NCBI GenBank assembly: GCA_035547695.1
Contig: DASZUK010000039.1
Location: forward strand, 62,001-126,000
DNA from: DASZUK01 sp035547695
Lineage (GTDB): Bacteria; Actinomycetota; Acidimicrobiia; Acidimicrobiales; RAAP-2
Direction of reading: 5' to 3'
DNA length: 64,000 nt
In this document: positions 49,300-57,636 of the stretch, in pieces
Position numbering within the stretch: position 1 is the stretch's first letter
Layout of the letters: every line of letters starts with the position of its first letter
The notes under the pieces: model-generated
The model's database searches: none
Told to the model about the DNA's origin: nothing
The model's input: only the letters and a program-made list of their open reading frames with translations
Position numbers and translations under genes: made by a program

Positions 49300-52200
49300 C
49301 GGTGGGCGCCTTGGTGGCCGATTGGCGGTTCGTCGACGGCGAGGGGAACGGCGAGGGGCTGACCGCCCGCAGCCGGGAGGTGGCCCACATCAACGACCTG
49401 CTCCGCCAGGTGCGGAGCGGGAAGGCCGGTGCCCTGGCGCTGCACGGCGAGTCCGGCGTCGGGAAGAGCGCGCTGGTGGACACCGTCGTGGCCCGGGCGT
49501 CGGAGCTCCACGTGGTGCAGATCCGTGCGCCGGTCGTCCCGTCGCCGGCGCCCTGGCCGCACCCGTTCGGGCTGTTGCCCGGCGAGCTCGCCCTTCCTGC
49601 GGTCGGGCGGGGGAACGAGCTGGTCCGTGACGGGATGGAGCACCACAATCCGGGCCCGCCGCCCGACCGTGCGGTGGGGGCGGTGGCCGCGGCCGTGTCG
49701 CAGCTTGGCGGGGCGACCGGTCGACCGGTCGTCATCACCGTTGACGACGCCCACCTGCTGCCGCAGTGGTTCGTCGACGCACTGGCCGCCGCGGTGGTCG
49801 GTCCGCTGCAGGACGAGCCGGTCGGGCTCGTCCTGGCCTGGCGGGAGACCCCGCACGTGGTGCCGTTCCAGCTCGGGGTCCGGGGGATCCCCCATCACCG
49901 GTTGGGTGGGCTCAACCGGGGCCAGGCGGCCACCCTGCTGGCCGTGCACTTCACCCAGGTCCCCGACGACGTCGTCCTGACAGCGTTGTTGGGGGCCTCC
50001 GGCGGCAACCCGCTGGCCCTTGTCGAGGCCTACGGCAGGCTCCGGCCAGAACAGATCGAGGGCTGGGAACCGCTCCCCGACCCGCTGCCCATCGGCGCGG
50101 CCCTGGCCGAGGCGTTCGACGTCGGCGGCCACCTGCCGAACCCGACGCGCCGCGCCATGGCCGCGGCCGCGGCGAGCCGCGCTCCCCGCGACGTCCTCTT
50201 CGGCGTCATCGAGGCGCTCGGGGGCTCACCCGACGACCTGGCCCCGGCCGTCGACGCCGGGATCGTGGTGGAGCGGGGCCCCCGGGTGGACTTCGAGCAC
50301 CCCCTGGTCCGGGCGGCGGCCTACCAGCGGGCGTCGCAGGAGGCCCGCCGGTCCATCCGCCGCGCCCTCAGCGAGGAGCTGGCACGGCGGGACGCGGTGG
50401 AGCCCAGCGCCTACTTCGCCGTCCTGGCCGGGGACGAGCCCGACCGGACGGTGACCCGGCGACTGGCCCAGGCGGTGGGGGTGGCCCTCGAGCGTGGGGA
50501 CCCGGCCGCCGCCGCCCGCTACGAGGAGATGGCCAGCCGGTACGCCGTCGGCGACGACGCCGCCGGGGAGCACCGGGCGTCGGCCGCCGCCCTGTGGGAG
50601 GAGGTCGGGGAGCGGGAGCGGGCCGATCAGTGCCTGGCGCCGGCCCTGCTGCTGTCCCTGTCCGACTCGGCGCGGTCGGAGGTCCTCTACCTCCGCGCCC
50701 GCATCCATCCCGAGGCAGAGGACGTGGACGTCGCCGAGCGGATGGTGGAAGCCGCCGACCTGGCCGTGGGAGAACGGCCGAACCGGGCCCTGGCCATGCT
50801 GCTCGACGCGGCGGCCTGGAAGGTGCTGGCGGACGACTTCACCGAGGCCGAGGCGGTGGCCGAACGGGCCGTCCGGCTGTCCGGCGCCGTCAGCAGCAGC
50901 GCCGAGGCGTTGAGCGGGGCCGTGCTGGCGGCCGCTTCGCATGCGGCGGGCCACCAGAGCGCGGTGGCGACGGCGGAGCACAGCCGGGTCTCGTTGCTCA
51001 TCGGCCAGACCGACCGGTTCCCGGCGTCGCCGGAGGTGGCGCTCGTGATCGGCGAGAGCCTGGCGCGCCTGGCGGTCCGGCAGGCCGAGCGGTGGGCCCA
51101 GTGGCTGGAGCGTTGCGCGGCCGACAGCGGGCAGCAGGCACTGGCCGCCGTGTCCCTGCTGGTGAGGGGCCGGCTGGCCCTCCGAACGTGCGGGGTGGCC
51201 GACGCGGTCGCCGCCGCCCAGGAGGCTTCCCGCCTGGCCGAGCGGTACAACAGCGAGGCGGTGCAGGCCGTGGCGCGGTGCCTGGCCACGGTGGTGTACG
51301 AGCTGGTCGCCGACTACGAGGCCGGGTTCCGGGAGGGCGCCAAGGCGTTCATGACCGGGGGCGCCATCGGGAGGGCGGCCCGGGCGCGCACCATCCCGGC
51401 ACTGGCCATGCTGGACCTCCAGCGCGGGCTGCTCGGGCCGGCGGTCGCCTGGGCCCGGACCGCGGAAGAGGATCTCGGGCTCCGCCACGTCGGGGGACTG
51501 CGGACCGACCTCACCACCGCCGAGCTCGGGCCCATGGTGGCCTCCGTGGTCCTCCTCGCCCGGCGGCCCACCGAGGAGGACCGCTGGGCGGTGGTGGCGG
51601 GAGAGGGCACCTACCCGGGGACCCCGGGTTGGCGGGAGTGGCTGCGCGGGGTCACCAACCAGGACGCCGACGTGGCCATCGGGGAGCTGGCCGCCGCGGC
51701 CGCCGCGGCGGCCGACCACCCGCTGACCCAGGCCAGGATCGAGCTCTGCCGCGCTGTCCGCCTGGCCGCGGCCGGCCGGGTGGGGGAGGCCAGGGCCGTC
51801 CTGGAGGGCGTGGTGCACGCCGCCGGCGCCGCCGGGGCCCTCGGGGTGGTCCGCCTGGCCGAGCGGGAGCTGGACCGGCTGCCGGCGCCGGCCCCGGTGG
51901 CCGAGCCCCGGGGACGTTCCGTCCTCGACGGCTCCGGGCCTGCCTCCTGGGCGCCGCCCGACGCCTGGGAGGTGGCCCTGCTCGGCGGGTTCGGCGTCCG
52001 GCACCAGGGCTCCGAGGTCTACCTGCCGGCGAGCCTGGCCACCCAGGCCATCAAGATCGTGGCCCTCCAGTCCCGGATCACGGTGGACGAGCTGGTCGAG
52101 CACCTGTGGGAAGAGGCGGAGCCCGGCGTGGGGACCCGCCGGCTCCGCAACGTGCTGTGGCGCATCCGCTCCACCTGCGGCGAGCTGCTCGTCCGGGACG

Positions 52201-52670
52201 GCGAGTTCGTCCGGTTGGCTCCCGGGGCGGTGACCGACCTGGCCCGGTTCCGCCACCTCGGTGAGCAGGCCGTGGCCGAGGAGCCGGGCAGCGCCGAGGC
52301 GGCGAAACGGGCGAGGGAGGCCCTGGCGCACTACCGCGGCGAGCTGCTCCCCGGCGACCGCTACGCGGACTGGACCACCGCCACCCGGGAGGCGGTCTCG
52401 CGGCTGCACCTCCGCCTGCTGGACCTGCTCGTCGACGACGCGTTGGTCCGGGACCGCCGCTCCGAGGCGCTCAGCCTCCTCGACCGGCTGACCGAGGCCG
52501 ACCCCTACGACGAGCGCCACTACCTCCGGATCGCCGAGATCCACCTCGACGCCGGCAACCGGGGCCGGGCGCTCGACGCCCTGGAGCGGGCCGAGCGCAT
52601 GCTGGACGACCTGGCCCTCTCCCCGTCGCCGGCGGTCCGCCGCCTGCGGTCGTCGCTCGACCAGGCGTGA
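49296..52670 (+). CDS. Large ATPase-BTAD transcriptional regulator
   Basis: 1124 residues from GTG 49296. An N-terminal AAA/STAND ATPase module has Walker A LALHGESGVGKSALVDTV (~50) and Walker B VVITVDDAHLLP (~145). A long helical, TPR-like middle spans ~330-870. The C-terminus carries a winged-helix segment (WEVALLGGFGVRHQGSEVYLPASLATQAIKIVALQ, ITVDELVEHLWEEAEPGVGTRRLRNVLWRIR) and a BTAD domain (DLARFRHLGEQAV, YRGELLPGDRYADWTTATREAV, LLVDDALV, ADPYDERHYLRIAEIHLDAG). LuxR-family relatives with this ATPase end in a LuxR helix-turn-helix; here the SARP/BTAD unit replaces it. It probably controls the polysaccharide genes that follow. Confidence 0.82.
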   Translation: MTVGALVADWRFVDGEGNGEGLTARSREVAHINDLLRQVRSGKAGALALHGESGVGKSALVDTVVARASELHVVQIRAPVVPSPAPWPHPFGLLPGELALPAVGRGNELVRDGMEHHNPGPPPDRAVGAVAAAVSQLGGATGRPVVITVDDAHLLPQWFVDALAAAVVGPLQDEPVGLVLAWRETPHVVPFQLGVRGIPHHRLGGLNRGQAATLLAVHFTQVPDDVVLTALLGASGGNPLALVEAYGRLRPEQIEGWEPLPDPLPIGAALAEAFDVGGHLPNPTRRAMAAAAASRAPRDVLFGVIEALGGSPDDLAPAVDAGIVVERGPRVDFEHPLVRAAAYQRASQEARRSIRRALSEELARRDAVEPSAYFAVLAGDEPDRTVTRRLAQAVGVALERGDPAAAARYEEMASRYAVGDDAAGEHRASAAALWEEVGERERADQCLAPALLLSLSDSARSEVLYLRARIHPEAEDVDVAERMVEAADLAVGERPNRALAMLLDAAAWKVLADDFTEAEAVAERAVRLSGAVSSSAEALSGAVLAAASHAAGHQSAVATAEHSRVSLLIGQTDRFPASPEVALVIGESLARLAVRQAERWAQWLERCAADSGQQALAAVSLLVRGRLALRTCGVADAVAAAQEASRLAERYNSEAVQAVARCLATVVYELVADYEAGFREGAKAFMTGGAIGRAARARTIPALAMLDLQRGLLGPAVAWARTAEEDLGLRHVGGLRTDLTTAELGPMVASVVLLARRPTEEDRWAVVAGEGTYPGTPGWREWLRGVTNQDADVAIGELAAAAAAAADHPLTQARIELCRAVRLAAAGRVGEARAVLEGVVHAAGAAGALGVVRLAERELDRLPAPAPVAEPRGRSVLDGSGPASWAPPDAWEVALLGGFGVRHQGSEVYLPASLATQAIKIVALQSRITVDELVEHLWEEAEPGVGTRRLRNVLWRIRSTCGELLVRDGEFVRLAPGAVTDLARFRHLGEQAVAEEPGSAEAAKRAREALAHYRGELLPGDRYADWTTATREAVSRLHLRLLDLLVDDALVRDRRSEALSLLDRLTEADPYDERHYLRIAEIHLDAGNRGRALDALERAERMLDDLALSPSPAVRRLRSSLDQA

Positions 52671-52805
52671 GGCCCCTCGCCACGTCATCACGCCGCCGCG
52701 CCCGGCCGTCCCTCGAGCGTCCCGGCCCGCCGCTGCCCGGCCGCCGGCCGCGGCCACCGCGCCGGAGGGACGGCCCGGAGATGGCCGCCCGGCATCACTG
52801 GATGC

Positions 52806-53747
52806 ATGGCCGTGCTGATGGTGGCGAACGCAGGCGGGCACCTGGAGGAGCTGTGGCGGCTCCGGGAACGGTTGCCGACGAGGGACGACGACGTCACCTG
52901 GGTGACGTTCGACACGCCCCAGGCTCGGTCGCTGCTGGCCGGCGAGCAGCGCATCTTCGTCCCGTTCGCCGCGCCCCGCGACGGGCGGGCGGCGCTGGCC
53001 AACCTGCGGCTGGCCCGCCACGTCCTCGCCTTCGGCCGCTGGACCGACATCGTGAGCACCGGCGCACTGGTGGCGGTCCCGTACTTCCTCGTGGCCCGCG
53101 GCCACGGCGTCCGGTGCCACTACATCGAGAGCCCGGCCCGGGTGGCCGGGCCGTCCCTCACGGCCGAGATCCTCGAGTGGCTGCCCGGCGTCCACCGCTA
53201 CAGCCCGTACCGGTGGTGGCGTCGGCGGTCCTGGTCCTACCGCGGGTCGGTCCTGGACGGCTTCACGCCGGGCCCGCCGGTCTCCCCGACGCTGCGCCGG
53301 GTGGTGGTGACGGTCGGGACCAACCGCTACGGGTTCCGGCGGCTGGTGGAGCGGGTGGCCGCCGCGCTGCCGGCGGGGTGCGACGTGCTGTGGCAGACCG
53401 GCCACACCGACGTCGGCGGCCTCGACATCGATGCCCAGCCGTTCGTCACCGAAGCGGCGCTGGCCGACGCCATGGCGTCGGCCGACCTGGTGGTCGCCCA
53501 CGCCGGGGTCGGGTCCGCGCTCGCCGCCATGCAGGCGGGCCGGGCGCCGCTCCTGGTGCCGCGACGGGCCGGCCACGACGAGCACGTCGACGACCACCAG
53601 GTCCAGATCGCCGCCGAGCTCGAGCGTCGGGGCCTCGGGGTCTCCTGCGACCTGGACGACTTCGACGCCGACGCGTTGTGGCGGGCGGCCGCCGGCACGG
53701 TGGTGCCCGCCGCCGACCCCGCACCGTTCGTGCTGGACCGGGGATGA
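52806..53747 (+). CDS. Alg14-Alg13-type fused glycosyltransferase
   Basis: 313 residues. The N-terminal half is Alg14/PssD-like (LMVANAGGHLEELWRL, STGALVAVPYFLVARGHGVRCHYIES). The C-terminal half is Alg13/PssE-like GT28 (VVVTVGTNRYGFRRLV, DLVVAHAGVGSALAAMQAGRAPLLVPRR, HVDDHQVQIAAELE). Bacterial homologues are usually two proteins (PssD/PssE), so this is a single-chain version. It transfers a UDP-sugar to a lipid-linked acceptor at the membrane. The start ATG 52806 has no strong ribosome site. Confidence 0.8.
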   Translation: MAVLMVANAGGHLEELWRLRERLPTRDDDVTWVTFDTPQARSLLAGEQRIFVPFAAPRDGRAALANLRLARHVLAFGRWTDIVSTGALVAVPYFLVARGHGVRCHYIESPARVAGPSLTAEILEWLPGVHRYSPYRWWRRRSWSYRGSVLDGFTPGPPVSPTLRRVVVTVGTNRYGFRRLVERVAAALPAGCDVLWQTGHTDVGGLDIDAQPFVTEAALADAMASADLVVAHAGVGSALAAMQAGRAPLLVPRRAGHDEHVDDHQVQIAAELERRGLGVSCDLDDFDADALWRAAAGTVVPAADPAPFVLDRG

Positions 53748-53751
53748 CGGC

Positions 53752-54678
53752 CTACGGCCCCTCCCCGGCGACGGCGCCGCGCCACTGCATCACCCGGCGG
53801 GCCACCTTCGCCGCGGCCAGCTCGGCCCGGGACCGGCCGGCCCGGCGGGCCAGCCGTCCGAACGCCATGAGGCCGGAGGCGAGCGGGCGGGCGGCCCGGG
53901 TGCTGCCGGCGACGCCGCAGGCGACCTGCAGCGGCAGCGGAAGGTCCGCCACGAGCGACCGGGGCGTGAACCGCCCGAGCTGGGGGTGGACCTCGTGGAG
54001 CATGGCCCGCCCGGCACCCTGCCGGCGGGCGTCGCGCAGGAAGGCGTCGTCGGAGCGGGAGTGGAGGTGCGCGGCGTGGAGCGACGGGTCGAACCTGCCG
54101 GCCAGGCCGGCCGCCGCCAGCCGCAGCCCGAGGTCGCGGTCGGCGTGGTAGTGGGCCCGGAAGGCGGCCGACCGGAGCCCGACGGCCAGGCAGTCGTCGC
54201 GGCGGAGGGACAGGTTGCCGGTCCAGAGGGCGTCGAGGACGTCCAGGTGGCCCTGCTCGATGGCGGCCACGTGGGACCGGTACTCCGCCGCGTAGAGCCG
54301 GGTGCCGACCGACGCGACGGTGCCGGGACGGACCTCGACGGGCATGGGGCCGGCCACCACCAGCCGCCGGTGGCCGCGATGGTGGGCCAGGTGCCCGCCG
54401 ATCGTGCCGGGAGCCGGGACCACGTCGTCGTCGAGGAGGACGACCACCTCGCCGGTGGCCCGCAGCACCCCCTGGTCCAGGGCGGCCAGTTGGCCGCAGT
54501 GCGGGACGGCGAAGGCGGTCAGCCGCGGCCGCGTCGCCGCCAGGCGGCCGAGGGTGGCCACGGACGCCGGGTCGTCCCCGTCGACCACCACCACCAGCTC
54601 CCCGGTGCCCGGGTCGGCGAGGACCGCGTCGACGAACCCCTCCAGCCGGTCGGCCCGGCCGACGGTGGAGAGCACCAC
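53752..54678 (-). CDS. Family 2 glycosyltransferase
   Basis: About 308 residues. VVLSTVGRADRLEGFVDAVL at the start, LVVVVDGDDPASV, VVVLLDDDVVPAPGTIGGHLAHH (DDD nucleotide-sugar motif ~90) and WTGNLSLRRDDCLAVG with HADRDLGLRLAAAG are GT-A features. The start is uncertain: GTG 54678 or 54675, both close to the motif and without a ribosome site. It is divergent from the next gene by only 27 bases. It ends four bases after the Alg14-like stop, tail to tail. Confidence 0.75.
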   Translation of the reverse strand: MVLSTVGRADRLEGFVDAVLADPGTGELVVVVDGDDPASVATLGRLAATRPRLTAFAVPHCGQLAALDQGVLRATGEVVVLLDDDVVPAPGTIGGHLAHHRGHRRLVVAGPMPVEVRPGTVASVGTRLYAAEYRSHVAAIEQGHLDVLDALWTGNLSLRRDDCLAVGLRSAAFRAHYHADRDLGLRLAAAGLAGRFDPSLHAAHLHSRSDDAFLRDARRQGAGRAMLHEVHPQLGRFTPRSLVADLPLPLQVACGVAGSTRAARPLASGLMAFGRLARRAGRSRAELAAAKVARRVMQWRGAVAGEGP

Positions 54679-54705
54679 CGAGGCGCGGCCGGCGGGGTCA
54701 CCTTC

Positions 54706-55689
54706 GTGGCCTGGGGCGCCGTCGCCGGCCGGTCCGCCGAGCTGGCCGCGGCCCTCGGCGGCCGGTCGCTGTGCTGCTTCCCGCCCGGCCCGGCCCGGCC
54801 GCCGGTGGCCGTCCGCTGGGCCCGCGCCGCGGTCGCCACGGTGGCCGACGTCCGCCGCCATCGCCCGGCGGCCGTCATCGTCACCAACCCTCCCATGCCG
54901 GCCGCCGTCGTCGCCTGGCTGGCCGGCCGTTCCGTCGGCGCCCGGGTCCTCCTCGACAGCCATCCGGGAGGGTTCGGGGCCCAGGGCGACCGCGTCGCCG
55001 CCCGCCTGCAGTGGGTCCACCGGTGGTTGGTCCGCCGGGTCGACGGCTCCCTCGTCGCCGAGCGGAAGTGGCAGCGCGTCGTCGAGGGGTGGGGTGGTTC
55101 GGCCATGGTCCTCCACGAGGCGCCGGGGGACTGGACGATGACCGTCCCGCGGCGGCACGACCCGTTGCGGGTCCTCTACGTCGGCCGCTTCGCCGCCGAC
55201 GAGCCCTGGCGGGAGGTGCTCGGCGCCGCGGCGTCGCTCCGCGCCGGAGGTGCCCGCTGCGAAGTACAGATGACCGGCGACCCCGGCCGCGCCGGCCTCT
55301 CCGGGGGCTCGGTGCCGGGGAACGTCACCCTGCTCGGGTACCTCGACCCCGCGAACTACGCCCGGGCGGTCCGGGAGGCCGACGTGGTGGTGACCCTCAC
55401 CACCGAGCCCGGCTCGGTGATGCGGGCCGCCTGCGAGGCCGTGTGGGCCGGCCGGCCCCTCGTCGTCTCGGACTGGCCGGCCGCCAGGGAGCTGTTCCCC
55501 CACGCGGTCCACGTCGCCAACGACGCCGCCGGCCTGGCCGCCGGCATCCGGCTGGTCGACGCCGGCTACGACCGCCTGGCCGCCGCCGCCCCGGCCGCCC
55601 GGGCCGCCCAGGAGGCACGGTGGGAGGCCCAACTGGCCGAGCTCCGCGAACGGCTCGGCGTCGAGGCCCGATGTGGAGAATGGGCCTAG
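54706..55689 (+). CDS. Glycosyltransferase (GT4-like)
   Basis: About 327 residues from GTG 54706; no strong ribosome site, and homology may begin three codons earlier (VTFVAWGAVAGRSAELAAAL). The GT-B pattern has IVTNPPMPAAVVAWLAG, RVLLDSHPGGFGAQG, LRVLYVGRFAADEPWREVL (~150), VTLLGYLDPANYARAVREADVVVTLTTEPGSVMRAACEAVWAGRPLVVSD (~210-255, split EX7E region). Sugar and acceptor are unknown. Its stop is eight bases from the end of the convergent sugar-transferase gene. Confidence 0.7.
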   Translation: MAWGAVAGRSAELAAALGGRSLCCFPPGPARPPVAVRWARAAVATVADVRRHRPAAVIVTNPPMPAAVVAWLAGRSVGARVLLDSHPGGFGAQGDRVAARLQWVHRWLVRRVDGSLVAERKWQRVVEGWGGSAMVLHEAPGDWTMTVPRRHDPLRVLYVGRFAADEPWREVLGAAASLRAGGARCEVQMTGDPGRAGLSGGSVPGNVTLLGYLDPANYARAVREADVVVTLTTEPGSVMRAACEAVWAGRPLVVSDWPAARELFPHAVHVANDAAGLAAGIRLVDAGYDRLAAAAPAARAAQEARWEAQLAELRERLGVEARCGEWA

Positions 55690-55697
55690 CCGGTGCA

Positions 55698-57380
55698 TCA
55701 CCGGCCGGGTGCGCTGCCGCGTACGAGGCGGGCCGGCGTGCGGGCCAGGATGCGGGCGTCGGTCCGCAGCGACCACGACGTGGCGTACTGCACGTCGAGG
55801 CGGCAGAGCTCCTCGAAGGAGAGCTCGTGCTGGCCGCAGACCTGCCAGAGCCCGGTCATCCCGGGCCGGACGTCGAAACGCCGCTCCGCCCAGCCCGACA
55901 GGCCGTCGCACTCGTCGGGGACGAACGGGCGGGGCCCGACCACGGACATGTGGCCGGCCAGCACGTTGAACAGTTGGGGCAGCTCGTCGATGGCGCTGCG
56001 CCGCAGCAGGTGGCCCACCCTGGTCATCCGCTGGCGGTCGGGCACCGTGCTGAGGGGGGTCCGCAGATCGGCCCCCCGGTCCCCCGCCGCGGCCGCGGGC
56101 GCCCCGGTCCCGCCGCCGTCCGGGGACGGTCCGCCGCTGCCGTCCAGGGACCGCCCGTCGCTGCCGGAGGACAGCCCGCCGCCGCCGCCGTCGTCGTGGG
56201 GACCGGGGCCGGGGTCGGCGCCGACCGTCATGGTGCGGAACTTGGTGATCCGGAAGCGCCGTTGGTGCCGCCCGACGCGGACCTGCCGGAAGAAGACCGG
56301 GCCCGGTGAGGTGGCCTTGACGGCGGCGGCGACGGCGACCAGGAGGGGGGACAGCACGACCAGCAGGACGGCGGCGGTCACGATGTCGAAGGAGCGCTTG
56401 CAGGCGGCGGCGGCCGGGCGGGGACGACGCCCCAGGCTGAGGAGGGAGAGACCGGCGACGTCGTGCAGGCGGCTGGCCCAGCCGGCCAACTGGTAGTACC
56501 GCACGACGACGTCGACGTCGACGTTGCCCTCCAGGGCCAGGAGCACCTCGGCGCTCGTCGACGGGTGCCGCCGGGAGAAGGCGATGACCACCCGGTCCAC
56601 GTTGAGCCGACGGCACAGGTTGGGGAGGTCGTCGACCGTGCCGACGACGGCATGGCCGTCGGCCGGCTGGTCGTCGACGATGCCCACCACGTCGACCAGG
56701 CGCGACCGGCCGAGCTGCCGGGCGAGGTCTCCGGCCACCTGTCCCGAGCCGACCACCAGCACCCGGCGGGTGCGGGCGGCCGTGTGGGCCATGCCGAGGG
56801 CGGCGGCCCGGAAGGTCGGGACCAGGACGATGGACAGGCCGATCAGGGTGCCGACCTGGCTGGCGGGGATCCGGGGGGCCAGGGGGCCGACCGCGCTGAG
56901 GGCGAGCAGGCACACGCCGGCGACGAGGAGGCCGGCGGCGAGGGCGACGATGCCGTCGGCCACGCCGGGGGCGATCTGGAGCCGGGCCTGGGCGTAGACG
57001 CCCCGGGCGATCAACACGCCGAGGACCACCGACAGCCCGACGACGGCGAAGACGAGGTGGTCGGTGGGCCCGGCCGACCAGGGCACCGCAAGGGCGGCGA
57101 TGGCGCAGGCGGACGCCGTGGCCATGGCGTCGCTGGCCAGCACCAGCAGGTAGAGGGGCCACCGCCGGCCCCGGTGGGCCGGCACCGGCTGAGGGGCGGC
57201 GTCCGGTCCGACTGCCGGTCCGACGGCCGGTCCGACTGCTGGGCCGACGGCTGGTCCGACTGCCGGGCCGACGGCGTACGGGACGGCGGAGGGAACGGCA
57301 GGGGGAGCGGAGGGAGCGGCAGGGGGAGCAGAGGGAACAGCGGAGGGGACGGCGGAGGGGACGGCGGGAGTGGTGGTCAC
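55698..57380 (-). CDS. Polyprenyl-phosphate sugar-1-phosphate transferase (initiating glycosyltransferase)
   Basis: 560 residues from GTG 57380 (GAGGAGGA upstream). A low-complexity N-terminus of PSAVPSAP and GPAV repeats (12-bp units at DNA level, 57203-57283) precedes four or five membrane helices and a CoA-binding-like domain (VLVVGSGQVAGDLARQLG). Then comes the bacterial sugar transferase domain: CKRSFDIVTAAVLLVVLSPLL, SPGPVFFRQVRVGRHQRRFRITKFRTM, RRSAIDELPQLFNVLAGHMSVVGPRPFVPDE, RPGMTGLWQV. A 60-residue Gly/Ser/Asp insert splits the domain after KFRTM. WcaJ-like; starts polymer assembly on the lipid carrier. Confidence 0.87.
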   Translation of the reverse strand: MTTTPAVPSAVPSAVPSAPPAAPSAPPAVPSAVPYAVGPAVGPAVGPAVGPAVGPAVGPDAAPQPVPAHRGRRWPLYLLVLASDAMATASACAIAALAVPWSAGPTDHLVFAVVGLSVVLGVLIARGVYAQARLQIAPGVADGIVALAAGLLVAGVCLLALSAVGPLAPRIPASQVGTLIGLSIVLVPTFRAAALGMAHTAARTRRVLVVGSGQVAGDLARQLGRSRLVDVVGIVDDQPADGHAVVGTVDDLPNLCRRLNVDRVVIAFSRRHPSTSAEVLLALEGNVDVDVVVRYYQLAGWASRLHDVAGLSLLSLGRRPRPAAAACKRSFDIVTAAVLLVVLSPLLVAVAAAVKATSPGPVFFRQVRVGRHQRRFRITKFRTMTVGADPGPGPHDDGGGGGLSSGSDGRSLDGSGGPSPDGGGTGAPAAAAGDRGADLRTPLSTVPDRQRMTRVGHLLRRSAIDELPQLFNVLAGHMSVVGPRPFVPDECDGLSGWAERRFDVRPGMTGLWQVCGQHELSFEELCRLDVQYATSWSLRTDARILARTPARLVRGSAPGR

Positions 57381-57589
57381 TGCTCCTCCTCTCCCCGGCC
57401 CTCCTCCATCTGCCGAGCGGTGCCGGTCTCGATGACCTGGAGCGGCATGGTGTCCATGATGAAGTCGGTCATCTGGGCGATGGTGACGAAGGGTCCGCGC
57501 TCCTCGCTGACGACCGCCTCGATCTCGCCGACGAACCGGCCCTCCGCCAGCGCGTCGGAGTGCAGCCGCAGGACGTAGGAGATGAGCAT
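57377..57589 (-). CDS. Small protein upstream of the sugar transferase
   Basis: 70 residues from ATG 57589, ending in a four-base GTGA overlap with the sugar transferase start. MLISYVLRLHSDALAEGRFVG, then EIEAVVSEERGPFVTIAQMTDFIMDTM and an acidic tail. No ribosome site; a TACCGT hexamer 12 bases upstream would suit a leaderless promoter. No family recognised. Confidence 0.6.
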   Translation of the reverse strand: MLISYVLRLHSDALAEGRFVGEIEAVVSEERGPFVTIAQMTDFIMDTMPLQVIETGTARQMEEGRGEEEQ

Positions 57590-57636
57590 GGCGCCACGGT
57601 ACGGACGGGCCGTCCATCCGGCGCCTTTTCGCAGCG

